The notes beneath the pieces are model-generated. The model was not told the origin of the DNA, made no database searches, and saw only the letters and a program-made list of their open reading frames with translations. The translations under genes were made by a program, and so were the position numbers. DNA of 64,000 nucleotides from Tilletia caries (taxonomy: Eukaryota > Basidiomycota > Exobasidiomycetes > Tilletiales > Tilletiaceae), in the NCBI GenBank assembly GCA_032718865.1, contig JALUTQ010000006.1, positions 186,001 through 250,000 of the forward strand, read 5' to 3'. The first letter of the stretch is position 1; each line of letters opens with the position of its first letter. Positions 10,900 through 20,748 of this stretch are shown in pieces.

Positions 10900-11850
10900 C
10901 GCCGTCGTCGCCATCGTGCCTCCAAGAGGTCGAACCGCCCGCTGCGGATCTTGAAGGTGATGTCGCCAGGTCGCGATGGACTTCTCGGTCGGGTGGACCG
11001 CAAGCGCGGTCACGGTGTCCGAGGTGGTGAACTCGGCCAGACCCTCGGGACATGCGATGATATCTTCGTCTTCCTTCTCAAGAGCGCCGTCGACGAGCAT
11101 CCCCTCCCCTCCTCCTGCTGATCCTTCGGCGCGCGTGCGTTGGAGGGAGGCGACGTAGATCTGTTCCGCCTGTGGACAGGAAAGGATGGCGGCTGGGATG
11201 AGCTTGATCCTGCCGAGACGGGACTGGGTACGCGGGATATAGACTGGCACGCTTCTCTCCTTCCCTCCCCCTGCTGATGCGGTGGGCATGCTGATGTGCG
11301 TGATTGGCTCGAATGAGGGATCTGTGGAGGAGGAGGAGGACGGCGAGCGGGCGAGGGATAGACGAAGGGCGTAGGTGATGGTGCTGTACGTGGTTGGCGA
11401 GGATGAGGAGGACGAAGAGGAAGAGCGTTTGGGTCTGCGGGCACATACGAATGCCCAGTTGGGATGATGTTCTGATGCGACCAGATGAGTGATAACTGAT
11501 AGGCATGCCCGGTACAGCCGCGTCGTCGCTGCTCTTCGTGGTCGTGGTCTTGGTCGTCGTCGCTGCTCCTTCACCTTCGGTTGATAGGGAGGAGGACGGG
11601 AGAGGGAGGAAGAAGATGCGCAGTAGGGCCGCATCAAGATAATCCCACACGCAGATAGACCCATTTGGCCTGGCAGAGAGAAGCTGGAGCGGGTTCGCCG
11701 GGTGTAAGGCGAGCGCGGTGATGGATTGTGATGCCGCGGGGATGGTGTTGTCGGAGAGGGCTTGTGGGAGCGGGGGTGGGGTCAGGGTCGAGATGGTTGC
11801 GCCTGTGTGTCTGGAGAGGATGCGGATGGCGTGTGCAGTGGGCTGGAAGT
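10900..11850 (-). pseudogene. WD40 protein fragment resembling NAN1/Utp17 (WDR75)
   Basis: On the minus strand a frame opens after a TTCTGCAG acceptor at about 11850 and includes ALALHPANPLQLLSARPNG followed by SICVWDYLDAALLRIF, a typical WD repeat. A second frame carries NWAFVCARRPKRS, then later DTVTALAVHPTEKSIAT, again a WD-repeat start. The next WD residues (GDITFKI) are in another frame, so a frameshift breaks the gene at about 10970-10985. The 5' part (start codon, first blade) and the 3' part are missing. The order and loop content resemble the U3 snoRNP protein Utp17, from family memory only. Confidence 0.5.
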
Positions 11851-12191
11851 AGTATCTGCAGAACAAAAGAGTGTGAGCATATAGAGAGAGCAGAGAGCAG
11901 AGAGCATAGTGGAGAGTGGAGAGTAGAGAGTGAGAGTACTGGGTCCACTCTCGTGGGTCTCATGCTCCAGAACGGCAGCGTGCGGGAGGCAGTCTGCAAA
12001 GGACGATGGGGAGGTGTGCGTCGCAAGGACTCTCAATGAATGGTTGGATGTCAACTTTTTGTGTATTGGAGGGGGCGAGCGACGTAGGATGAGATGGCGG
12101 TGAAGAGAGATTCGAATTTGAGTGGACGTCTGGACGAGCTCGCTGCTCGACTGGCTGCGAGAAGCACGGGAGGTGCATTTGTTGAGCCCTC

Positions 12192-12720
12192 TTATGGGCA
12201 CTTGACCTTGACCTTCGCGCCCTCGAAGCACCAGTCCCGGCAAGCTGCGCCGGGGTCTTTCTCCCATGGCGACATTTCCGCGACGCAGGCATTGTAGGCC
12301 AGGCAGCTGATGCCAATTTTCTTATAGTGTTCGGGACACTGATGTGATCGGATAGAAGCGCAGAGTCAGACTTCTGAGATAGGCACACCCTCACCGGTTC
12401 TCCCGGGCGGCGCACAACACGACTCACCTTTCTGTCGTTAAGACTGGGACTTGTCCACAAAATACCCCACCAATACCAGTTCATGCAGTTCATGGTGTTA
12501 CGATGGGAGACGTCTTGATGACCCTTACAGGCATTGGCGGCGGCGCAGTGTTTCCATGCGGGACTGTTCTGAGATACATAACAGAGACTGGGTCAGCATA
12601 TGGAAGCTCCCCACTGTAACGATGCGGAGATAAGAACTTACCTTTGGCTCGTGGTCAACCGTCAACTGCAACAGCCGCAGTAAAGATGGCGGCGAGGAAC
12701 GAGAGAGTCGCGAGGCGCAT
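12192..12720 (-). pseudogene. Small secreted cysteine-rich protein, copy B (exon 1 disrupted)
   Basis: Inverted paralogue of the gene at 8696. Exons by homology: 12720-12642, 12568-12428 and 12338-12192. Exon 1 starts with the same 18-residue signal peptide but has 17 bases net fewer than copy A before the GTAAGT donor, which brings a TGA into frame three codons after the signal peptide. Exons 2 and 3 remain fully open (47 codons, then 48 plus TAA) and keep the C-x5-C-x13-C spacing, a YNACVAEM block and CRDWC. Copy B has nine cysteines against ten in A. Either it is a recent pseudogene, or a GT just after the signal peptide codons (GTTGAC) serves as an alternative donor. That donor would restore phase 0 and give a secreted protein of about 113 residues. 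Confidence 0.7.
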
Positions 12721-12862
12721 GCTGGGACGCTGAGGTGACGGTACGGGATGAGTAGAAGAAGAAGGAATCGATGAACGCTGATGAAGACGTGTAGCAGATG
12801 TGTGGGAAGTGGTGTTGGAAGAAGGGGTGAGCAGATACTTGGTGTAGGGCACGCAGGCTTGT

Positions 12863-12870
12863 CTTTTATA
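12863..12870 (-). promoter_or_regulatory. TATA box of secreted-protein gene B
   Basis: TATAAAAG on the minus strand, 150 bp from the copy B ATG, the same spacing as in copy A. Confidence 0.65.
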
Positions 12871-13349
12871 CCTTTCGCAAATGGGGCGTGTTCCCTTCTT
12901 GTCGTCGTCAGAAGCCGTCTTCGTGCCAGGCGCCAGCGTGCCAGACGTCTTCGTGCCAGGCTGTCAGTTTGCTATATGTTATATGAAGGCACAACTTTCC
13001 TCATCGCGACAGCCGACACGTTTACATATGGGAGGGCCCGCTCTAGAGTCTAGACGGCAGTCGATTTGGGGACCTAATAATGGTATGTCCCCGGCAAACG
13101 TCCAGGGCCCAGCCCTTACGCCTTACCTTTGTAGTTAATATTGTGCGTTTTTTGAATCGTTCTGCTGGCGCCTGGCGGCCATTCCCTGTTGCTGTCCGCG
13201 GAGGTCTCCGAGAGGTTGGGCACTGGACCAGTCTTGGGGGGCGTTGGGAAAATGAGTTCAGCACATTAAGGGCGATGAGTGGGCGACGGCCGACGAGCAT
13301 GATGAGGGCGATGAGGGCATGATGAGAGCGAGGAGCATGACGCATGACG

Positions 13350-13570
13350 AGCGCGAGCAGGTCGATGACGAGCGATCGAAAGACGAGGGTGACGGGAGAA
13401 AGGAGCAAAACAAGACCCGAATACCCAATGTTCGACACAGCGCGCTGCACCTCCGACTCCAAGATCGACGACAGCGGGGCGTCGTAGATGAGACCGAGCA
13501 GAAGCGGGCCCAGGACGGTTGCGGAGCTGTGGAAGAAGGCGGGAGAAGACCAGGGGTGAGAGGGAGAGGA
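13350..13570 (-). pseudogene. Cation/proton antiporter fragment 2
   Basis: A minus-strand frame reads VLGPLLLGLIYDAPLSSILE then VQRAVSNIGYSGLVLLL, nearly the same as fragment 1 at about 10310-10470. Upstream and downstream antiporter sequence is absent. Fragments 1 and 2 are in the same orientation, so this is a third duplication event separate from the inverted repeat, which ends right beside it. Confidence 0.62.
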
Positions 13571-13589
13571 GGAAGGAGGCTTGCTGTTC

Positions 13590-14412
13590 TTGCCCTTGCC
13601 GTCTGATGATCCGGACCCCGACCGAGCAGGCGCAAGCACCAAGCTTCGCACCACGAAGGAAATCTCCGGCACACTCACCACTACCCTCCCGCTCCGGTTC
13701 GCACCATCCCTCGACGTCCGCCCGCTGCCCAGGTCAAAGATCCCAATCCTGGAACACCGCTTGACCTCATCCACAAGAAGCACCCCAAACATCTCCTCCG
13801 CATCCTCCGGCGAGCCAGGCGGGACCGCGATAAGCCGGGCAACCGGCAGGTTCAACTGCCGACTCTTCTTCTTTGACTTCTTGTTGTGCTGTTGTGCTGA
13901 TGCTGCTTCTCCGGCGCGTCGTCCACTCCCTGTTGTCGGTATTGTTGAGGAGGAGACGCAAACGACCGATTCCAAACGACACCCCCACTCAACAGATCCC
14001 AGCGAACGGCAACCTCCGCCGACGCACCGACGACAAGCGGACCGCCCTGCCAACGAACGCGACCTCCCGCGCGCTCTCCGTCAGCTGCTCGCCCCCCTCA
14101 TGCGAAGACGAAGAGGAACGGGTAGAGGCAGAGACAAGCTCAGGCGCACAGAGCCGAGCGCCAACACGAGCGCGTTCGAGGCCGGCTAGAGCTCCCAGAG
14201 ATCTGTGATTGCTCTTGCTGCTCTTGTTCTTGCTGTGCTTTACCGTCTTGAGCGCGTGTCCATTCAATTCGCAGTGGCCGTGGTAGCAGCAGCTGGAATG
14301 CTCTTGCTCTTTGACTTCGACTTGGCTGCCGTCTTGCTGGGCGTAGGCGTGGGAATGAAAGCGTCCGCCTGAGCGAGTGCTGCTGCTGGTTTGCGTCGCG
14401 TGTCCACCATGC
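13590..14412 (-). pseudogene. Unrecognised gene, probably broken
   Basis: Minus strand. The ATG at 14412 opens MVDTRRKPAAALAQADAF and a Lys/Ser-rich stretch, ending at a TGA after 48 codons. One base out of frame, the sequence goes on as protein-like (LGALAGLERARVGARLCAPE, EQLTESAREVAFVGRAVRLS), then through a likely intron at about 13920-13985 into LNLPVARLIAVPPGSPEDAE and RVVVSVPEISFVVRSLVLA. It then ends near the antiporter fragment. I do not recognise the protein. The frame break near 14265 can be a frameshift. Alternatively, translation may start at an ATG near 14262 with a 41-nt intron. The 3' end is cut by the mosaic breakpoint. Confidence 0.4.
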
Positions 14413-14744
14413 TCGCTGCTGTCCTCGCTGTCCTCGCTGTCCTCGCTGCTGCCGGTGTCGATGTCAAGATTGCGCCGAAATGAAGTTGAGAAGGGAAGGT
14501 GGCTCGCTTCGTGTCGACACCCTGTTGCGAATTATCATCGGTATCTGCACGGTACAGCCCCATCCGCATCTCTCGCACGAGACGGATTCAGTTCCACACC
14601 ACGTGACTCTTGTTCGCCACGTGAGATTGGAGAAAAGTGGAGAAGGGTGAGAAAATTCCCTTCGCCTCCCGACCTTCTCACCGCCGTCCGCATCCAGCCA
14701 TCACCACTCTCTCCCACCCACCAACACTCCTCAAGATCAGCAAC

Positions 14745-15853
14745 ATGGTAAGTCTCTCCTTCGACAGCAGGATCGTCGCTCCTGATGCTGCTGCTGCTGC
14801 TGCTGCTGCTTCTCGGATCGGCGACGAACGGCGGACATCGGTCGGATGGCGTGCGCCCATCTGTCTTGCGGACCATCGCCATATCGGAAGCGGTGCGAAT
14901 ATGGACGGATCCCCACGGGCGACGGCTCATGGAAACGTGTGGGCGACTAGACTTCTGTTCTGGGTGCGGAGGGTGCATTCATCGTGGATCTGTGCCAATG
15001 TCGGTCAGGAGCATCAAATGGGCCAGATTCGGGAGGAAGACGCTGCACACCCAGACGATAGCGGACAGCGGCATGATTCGATACCGCACTCAGGGCGCGG
15101 AACGAAGCGCCGTGCTGGTGCTTGACGGCAGGGTGGCAGAGCGTGATGTGATGGGTTGTCTTTGGGGGTCGGGGTCAGGCTCGGATTACAGGCTCGAGGG
15201 ACATATGCGGCAGACGACGGCGGTTTCTTCGAACTCGGCAGACATTCTCAACCAGTCATCTCCCCCTTTTCTGCAGCGGCACACTCCGAAACGAATCAGC
15301 GCCACGGACGACAACGACAGCAGCAGCAGCAGTAGCGGAGATTTCGGTTATCGACCCATTCAGCGCATTTATTGACATCTTCTCCCACCTTCTCCCCCCG
15401 CAGTCCTCCAAGGTCCGGGCACACGAGCTCCAGAGCAAGTCGAAGGCCGACCTGGCCGCCCAACTGACCGAGCTCAAGGAAGAGCTCCTCAAGCTGCGCG
15501 TCCAAAAAGTCGTCGGCGGCGCATCCTCCAAGCTGACCCGCATCAACACGGTCCGCAAGTCCATTGCCCGCGTGCTCACCATCACCAACCAGAAGCAACG
15601 CACCAACCTGCGCGAGTTCTACAAGGGGAAGAAGTACCAGCCCCTCGACCTGCGTGCCAAGAAGACACGGGCGATCCGACGCAAGCTGAACAAGGTGGGT
15701 TTTGATTTTTGGGGGTCGTAGACTGTGGATACCCGGTGAGGCTGACTCTTTCTCTCTCATGTGTATGAACAGCACGAGTCATCGCAAACGACACAGCGCA
15801 AGGCCAAGTCGCACACCCACTTTGGCCAGGTCCGATACGTCCTCAAGGCTTAA
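14745..15853 (+). CDS. RPL35: 60S ribosomal protein L35 (uL29)
   Basis: Three exons: 14745-14747 (the ATG alone), 15404-15694 and 15773-15853 (TAA), giving 124 residues, the normal length. Sequence landmarks are [40 protein letters not shown] and [15 protein letters not shown]. It is a component of the large ribosomal subunit near the exit tunnel. The first intron is 656 nt, by far the longest in this part of the window, and separates the start codon from the rest of the protein. It contains a CTG/GCT repeat at about 14782-14810. Ribosomal protein genes often keep a long first intron with regulatory roles; I saw no convincing box C/D snoRNA in it. Confidence 0.95.
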
Positions 15854-16308
15854 GTGTCTGGGTCCCCTCTACATACACATGTCGTATCTTTCTCTCTCTC
15901 TGTTCACACATTGCACATCACACCCACACCCACACCCACACCCAACCCATGTCTTCTCTCTCCCATAAGCTACTGCATGGTACCATTGCGTGAAAATGAG
16001 TGTCTGTGTGACGGATTTCGGCCGAGTGAGATTCTTGGAGACGAGAAGGTTGATGGATAAATTTTGGCAAGCTGTTGGATGAGCTGGATGACGACGAGCA
16101 TCGCAAGGACGAGGTCGAGCTCAGCCAGGTCAAGAAGCTTCTCTCTCTCTGCCTTTCCATCCTGTGTGCGCTTGTCCCTTGTACCTCTGTACTTGCAGCT
16201 CCCACTCACTCACTCACTCCCGCCTCGCCTCGCCTTCAAGTCTTCCAAGTCAAGCAGATCGAATCCCCCCCGCTGTAACAGACATCCCTCTTCGTTACCT
16301 TCGCAATC
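15854..16308. other. Intergenic region after RPL35
   Basis: Includes a CACACC repeat at about 15918-15948 in the presumed RPL35 3' UTR, and a CT-rich leader before the next gene. No coding evidence. Confidence 0.45.
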
Positions 16309-16825
16309 ATGGATGACGAACTCGATCTGTACGGCGTGAGTCTGCTTTCGGTGGTGTGCCCCAGGGCCTGGCAGTCATGCTTGAGCCGCGTGATGGATGG
16401 GCGGATGGATGAGCCGACTGACCTTCTCTGTCTCTCTCTCTCCTCCCCAACTGGCAGGACGACATCTACGCAGACGCGACAAACGTGCCCGCGTCTGCAA
16501 CCCCAGCCCAGCCCTCCGCCTCCGCCTCAGGCTCATCCTCAACCCAGCCCGGCCCAGCCAAGAAGGAAGCAACGGAGGAATCCCTCTACGGCGATGTCGG
16601 TCCCGCTCCCGGCCCTGGCGCAGGTCCAGGTCCAGGTCCAGCCTCAGCAGCCCAAGGCTCCTCCTCAGGCGTAGGCGTCAAACGCGAGCGCGAAGATTCC
16701 GCAGGCGGCGGCGGTCCGAATGGCACTGGGAACGGGAATGGATACAACGGCGGCGGAAGGGACCCGCATGACGGCCGGACGCCGCCCCAGCATCAACAAA
16801 ACATGATGATGGGAGTCGTACCCGG

Positions 16826-16856
<31 letters not shown>

Positions 16857-18034
16857 CAGGGGTACGCCCAAGGTCCAGGCCCGAGTCCACTCCGCCCTCC
16901 GACGCTCTCCCGTCCGAAGAACCATGACCCGAACGTGCAGGACGCGGTATACATCGGCGAGCTTCAATGGGTGCGTCCATCCCTTCCCCCCTCCCTCTTC
17001 CCTCACAGAAAACTAACCCTTCAGATAAAAACAGTGGACATCCGACGAGCACCTGCGCGAAGCAGCCTCGCACGCGGGCGTCTCGATCAGCATTAATGAC
17101 GTCTCCTTCTCGGAGCATAAGGTGAATGGGAAGTCGAAGGGCGTTGCGTATGTGGAGACGGGGGGCGCGGGTGAGGCGGCACGGTTGAGGGATTGGTTTG
17201 AGAATAAGTGAGTTTTTTCTCTTACTTTCGGGGGTTGATGCGCAAGGGAGGGAGAGGCTGATTTTTCTCCCACTTTCTCCGTGTGATGTGCAGCGAGTTC
17301 CAGGGACGTAAGGCTAGCGTGACGCTCACGACCAGTGCGAATGGGAACCCCTTCCGCGCCATGCCAAAAGGTAAAGCAACCCTTCCATCCAAGACTCGCC
17401 TACTCTCATTTAACAGCGTTTTTCGCATACTGACGTCAACATCATCCTTGCAGATCAACAACGCAACACCAACAGACCCCCCGGCAGCGGCGGACCCGGC
17501 GGACCCAACACCCGCGGCGGCCACAACCAAGGCGGCGGCAGACACAACTCCCCCGGCAGCACCGGCCCCCCACAACAACAACAACAACAACAACACATGC
17601 CCCCAATGGCAGGCGCCCCCATCCGCATGGGCGGCGGCCCACCCGGAGGCATGCACCCGTCCATGGGCATGATACCCGGTATCCCGCCCATGATGGGCAT
17701 GGGCGGCATGGGCGGGGTGAATTCGGCGATGATGATGAGTATGATGGCGGCGGGCATGGGTGGGGGTGGGCCGCAGGGTGGCGGAGGAGGGGGAGGGGGG
17801 AGAGGAGGCTATGGAGGACGGGGCGGGGGTGGCGGTGGAGGGATGGGAGGTGGAAGGGGTGGGATGCGGGGTGGACGTGGAGGCGGTGGAGGAGGAGGAG
17901 GAGCTGGAGGTCATTACAACCCGAACTTCTACGGCGGCGGTGGAGGTGGAGGAGGCGGAGGTGGTGGGATGGGCGCAGGAGGGGGAGGGGGAGAAGATCG
18001 TGAGCGGAAGCGGCATCGGTATGATGATCCATGA
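16309..18034 (+). CDS. CPSF6-like RRM protein (cleavage factor Im large-subunit type)
   Basis: Five exons (16309-16335, 16458-16970, 17035-17207, 17294-17370, 17454-18034), phases consistent. The N-terminus is acidic ([15 protein letters not shown]), then a Pro/Gly/Ser-rich linker with a short SQ repeat. A single RRM begins with [20 protein letters not shown] and contains [18 protein letters not shown] (RNP1). The C-terminal half is glutamine- then glycine-rich with RGG motifs, ending in [11 protein letters not shown]. The RRM sequence, with WW after RNP2 and [13 protein letters not shown], matches the CPSF6/CPSF7 family of metazoan cleavage factor Im. That complex acts in poly(A)-site choice but is absent from budding yeast. 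A nuclear pre-mRNA 3'-processing role is inferred. The low-complexity regions are typical for this family. Confidence 0.8.
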
Positions 18035-18256
18035 GAGGGGAGATCATGTATCGTATTCCGTACCTCGCTGCCCGTTTAGAATTTCAGCTTTCTTTCTTCG
18101 TCTCCTACCCCGAGCCCCTCTCATTATTCTGCTTTCCCTCCTTTGTCCACTTCCCATGAATCATGACAACCAGCGTGAAAAGATAGCTTCGATGCATTTC
18201 AGCAAAAGGGATGACAACGGGAAGTGAACACGCCAGGGAGACGAGCTCCCAGCCCC
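18035..18256. other. Convergent 3' region between RRM gene and aminopeptidase gene
   Basis: About 220 bp separate the two stop codons; it must hold both 3' UTRs. No other feature seen. Confidence 0.4.
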
Positions 18257-20463
18257 CTAATCAACAGTAAGCTCCCCATCAACCCCCTCAAACCGATTGA
18301 AAAAGCTCTCAAAAAGCCGAATCTTCAACTCCACATCCCCACTCCCACAAGTCTCCCGAATCGAATGCATCGACAACTGCGGGTTGCCCAGATCCACCGT
18401 CCGGATCCCCGTCTTGCTCATCATCGGCCCAATCGTCGAGCCGCACGGCATGTCGTTTCGCACTTCGAACTCTTGTAAGGGTACGTCGGCTAGCTTGGCG
18501 AGCCGGCGGAGGAGGAAGGTCGTTGGTGCTGTGGAGGCGTAGCGCTGTTTGGCATTCGTCTTGATCACGGGGCCGCCGTTGATGCGCTGGGGAGGAGATA
18601 AGGTCGTGTATGTCAGTAAGAGGAAGATGGACTGTTCAGTAGTTGAAAGTACGTACAGGGCGATGGTTGTCCTCGTAGAAGGAGCTGTAGTTGGGGTGGA
18701 AGCCTGTGGAGAGGAGGCGGAAAGATGTGTCAGGAACATGTAGAGGACTGCACTCATGTAATACCAAGCAAGGACTAACCATGAGCCATATCCGAGCTAA
18801 TCAAGAACGACTTAGCAATCGCCCTCTCAAACGCCGTCGCACTCCTCCACTCGCTCTCCTGAATCTCAATCCCCTCAATCGGCATCGAGGCCAGCCGACG
18901 GACAGTAGACGCGAGCATGTTCGACTCGGCACCGTGCGTGGAGACCGAGCCGACTTCCTCGTTGTCGAACAGGGCGATGGCGCGGATGCTGGAGGAGAGG
19001 GAGAGGGGCTCGTCGGTGCTGGTGGTCTTGGAGTCGGTGCTGGAGGGGGAGAGGGAGTTGATGAGGGCTTCGGTGGCGCAGAAGCAGGACACTGGCGTAA
19101 GTGAATAGCAGAGAAGAGATGAGAAACAAGCAGAGAAAAAAGCACATGGGCAAGGTACCTTGAGGGATAAGCGTGGCAAGAAATACACTCACTCTGATTA
19201 TCCAAACGAGGACTGTGAATGAACTCATTGTTGAGCCCACCAATCGCAGCGGGCTGGACGTCGTACAGACTAAGCTCAAAGTCCTGAATCGCCTCAACAG
19301 GCACACTGAGCTCATTCGCGATGAGCTCAAGGAAGGCCGGGTGGTGCTTGCTCTGCATGGTGGGGGAGCCTACTGCTGACTCGTGGACTTCGGCGGCGGA
19401 AGGGTCGGTTTCCGCGGCGGAGTCAGAGGAGACGGGCTTGTTCAACGTTTTGGCGGCTTCGAGGCCGAGGATGGGAACCATGTTGTCTTCCTGGTTGACT
19501 GCGAACGATCGCCTCGACCTACGTTTAGCTATGCTTGTCTCCAGGAATAAGAGGACTGCAACACGGAGAGCGAGGCAAAGGGTTCTGATCATCCCCACTC
19601 ACACTTGAAAGCATCGTTGGCAGTCCGGTTCAGGTGAATGGCGAGGGTGGGGATGCGGAGGATGGGGCGTCGGATGTGGATCAGCTGGGAGGAGAAGGAC
19701 TTGTTTGACTTGGAATCGGCCACGATGACTCGTCCTGCGAGAGACAGGTCGCGGTCGAACCTGAATCAATTCCAAGGATGAGCAGATAAACCAAATTCAG
19801 AAATGCCAGCTGGGTATCAGAGAGAGACAAAGGCTTTGGGTTCTCACCAGGTGCTCCAGAGTCCGCCTCCGTAGGTCTCCACGCCTAAGGGAACGAACGT
19901 GGAAGTCAGCACTCCTCAATCCGTCTGAGCAAGGTCTCGATCTCTCCCAAACTCACTGCATTGCAGATAGCCTTCCTTCTTCTTCGTAGAGACTGGCTTG
20001 ATATGGAAGTTGGGCGAGTCGGTCTGGAGAAGATGTAGCTACATGCGTCAGTACATGCAGCTACACTCAGCATCTTGAGCTCATTTTTGCAACTCACATG
20101 CGCTCCCACGAGATGAACACCATTGCCCGGTCGGAACTTATGTCCAACAGCAAAAGCGACAAGTGCAGACTGGTTCCGCGTGAAAAAGTACCGACCACCC
20201 TTCTTGACTTTGCCCTCCCACGGCTCGGACTCGCGCAGACGCTCAAAGCCAGCGTCCTGGAGCATGCGCGCCGAGACGGCGGTTGCGTGGAAGGGAGTCG
20301 GGCTGGCGTCGACGTAGCGCAGGAAGCGCAGGGCTGCGGGCGGTGGGGAGGGGCCCTTTGTCAGGGGGGCGATGGCGACGGCGGCAGTCTGCTTAGGGGG
20401 ATCGCGAGTTGTCAGTGCTGCATGTATGCTCCCCTCTTTACGCGAAGGGCACTCACTCACCAT
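18257..20463 (-). CDS. Aspartyl aminopeptidase, M18 family
   Basis: Zinc-dependent peptidase that removes N-terminal Asp/Glu; relatives are human DNPEP and yeast Ape4. Exons on the minus strand: 20463-20461 (ATG), 20388-20098, 20023-19957, 19884-19848, 19760-19603, 19498-19193, 19091-18780, 18703-18657, 18586-18257, about 516 residues. Conserved blocks are [13 protein letters not shown] (metal-binding His/Asp), [49 protein letters not shown] (catalytic Glu), [26 protein letters not shown] and HSIRETCG. Loops near the middle are longer and Ser/Thr-rich compared with DNPEP. An upstream in-frame ATG at 20565 would add 34 residues. The first intron (72 nt) has no in-frame stop, so its retention would also be translatable. 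It shares a 285-bp promoter with the gene at 20749. Confidence 0.92.
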
Positions 20464-20748
20464 GGCAGTAGTTCTCGGCGTGGGTTCGTGCTCGGTCTCT
20501 GTTCTCTGCGGTGGTGGTGGTGGTGGTCGTGCGTGGGACTCAGGCTCGGTGTCGTGCGACCTCATCACCGTGTCCAGAGTGTGATGAGAAAGCCGGGCGG
20601 GAGTGGGACTCACTGGGACTGGGAGGTGATGGCACATCCCTTCTTCCGGGAGCGAGGTGGTCTGTGCAGCGATGAGCTCGGGACCCATGAACTCGACACC
20701 GACGACATCAACAACAGCGAGTAGTGTACAAGTACTCAGCAACCAACC
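20464..20748. promoter_or_regulatory. Shared divergent promoter, aminopeptidase / ISC1
   Basis: The two start codons point away from each other with 285 bp between them, or 183 bp if the upstream aminopeptidase ATG is used. No TATA box is evident. Confidence 0.55.

Larger units (their letters stand above)
11790..13300 (-). repeat. Inverted duplication, right arm
   Basis: Reverse complement counterpart of 8130-9665. The order from high to low coordinates is the same: promoter, secreted-protein gene, 3' region, WD40 exon. The two arms enclose about 2.1 kb holding D1 right copy, antiporter fragment 1 and the rest of the WD40 fragment. Confidence 0.88.

Noticed and set aside
13581..14208. Plus-strand ORFs of 111-202 codons opposite the broken minus-strand gene
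   Set aside because: The minus strand has the better amino acid pattern and plausible splice signals; the plus frames are Arg/Pro-rich shadows.
15130..15210. GTGATGTGATG in the RPL35 intron as a possible snoRNA C box
   Set aside because: No matching D box at a suitable distance and no terminal stem were found.
14785..15375. 196-codon plus-strand ORF with a poly-Leu start
   Set aside because: It lies entirely inside the first intron of RPL35, begins in a CTG repeat and has no recognisable domain.
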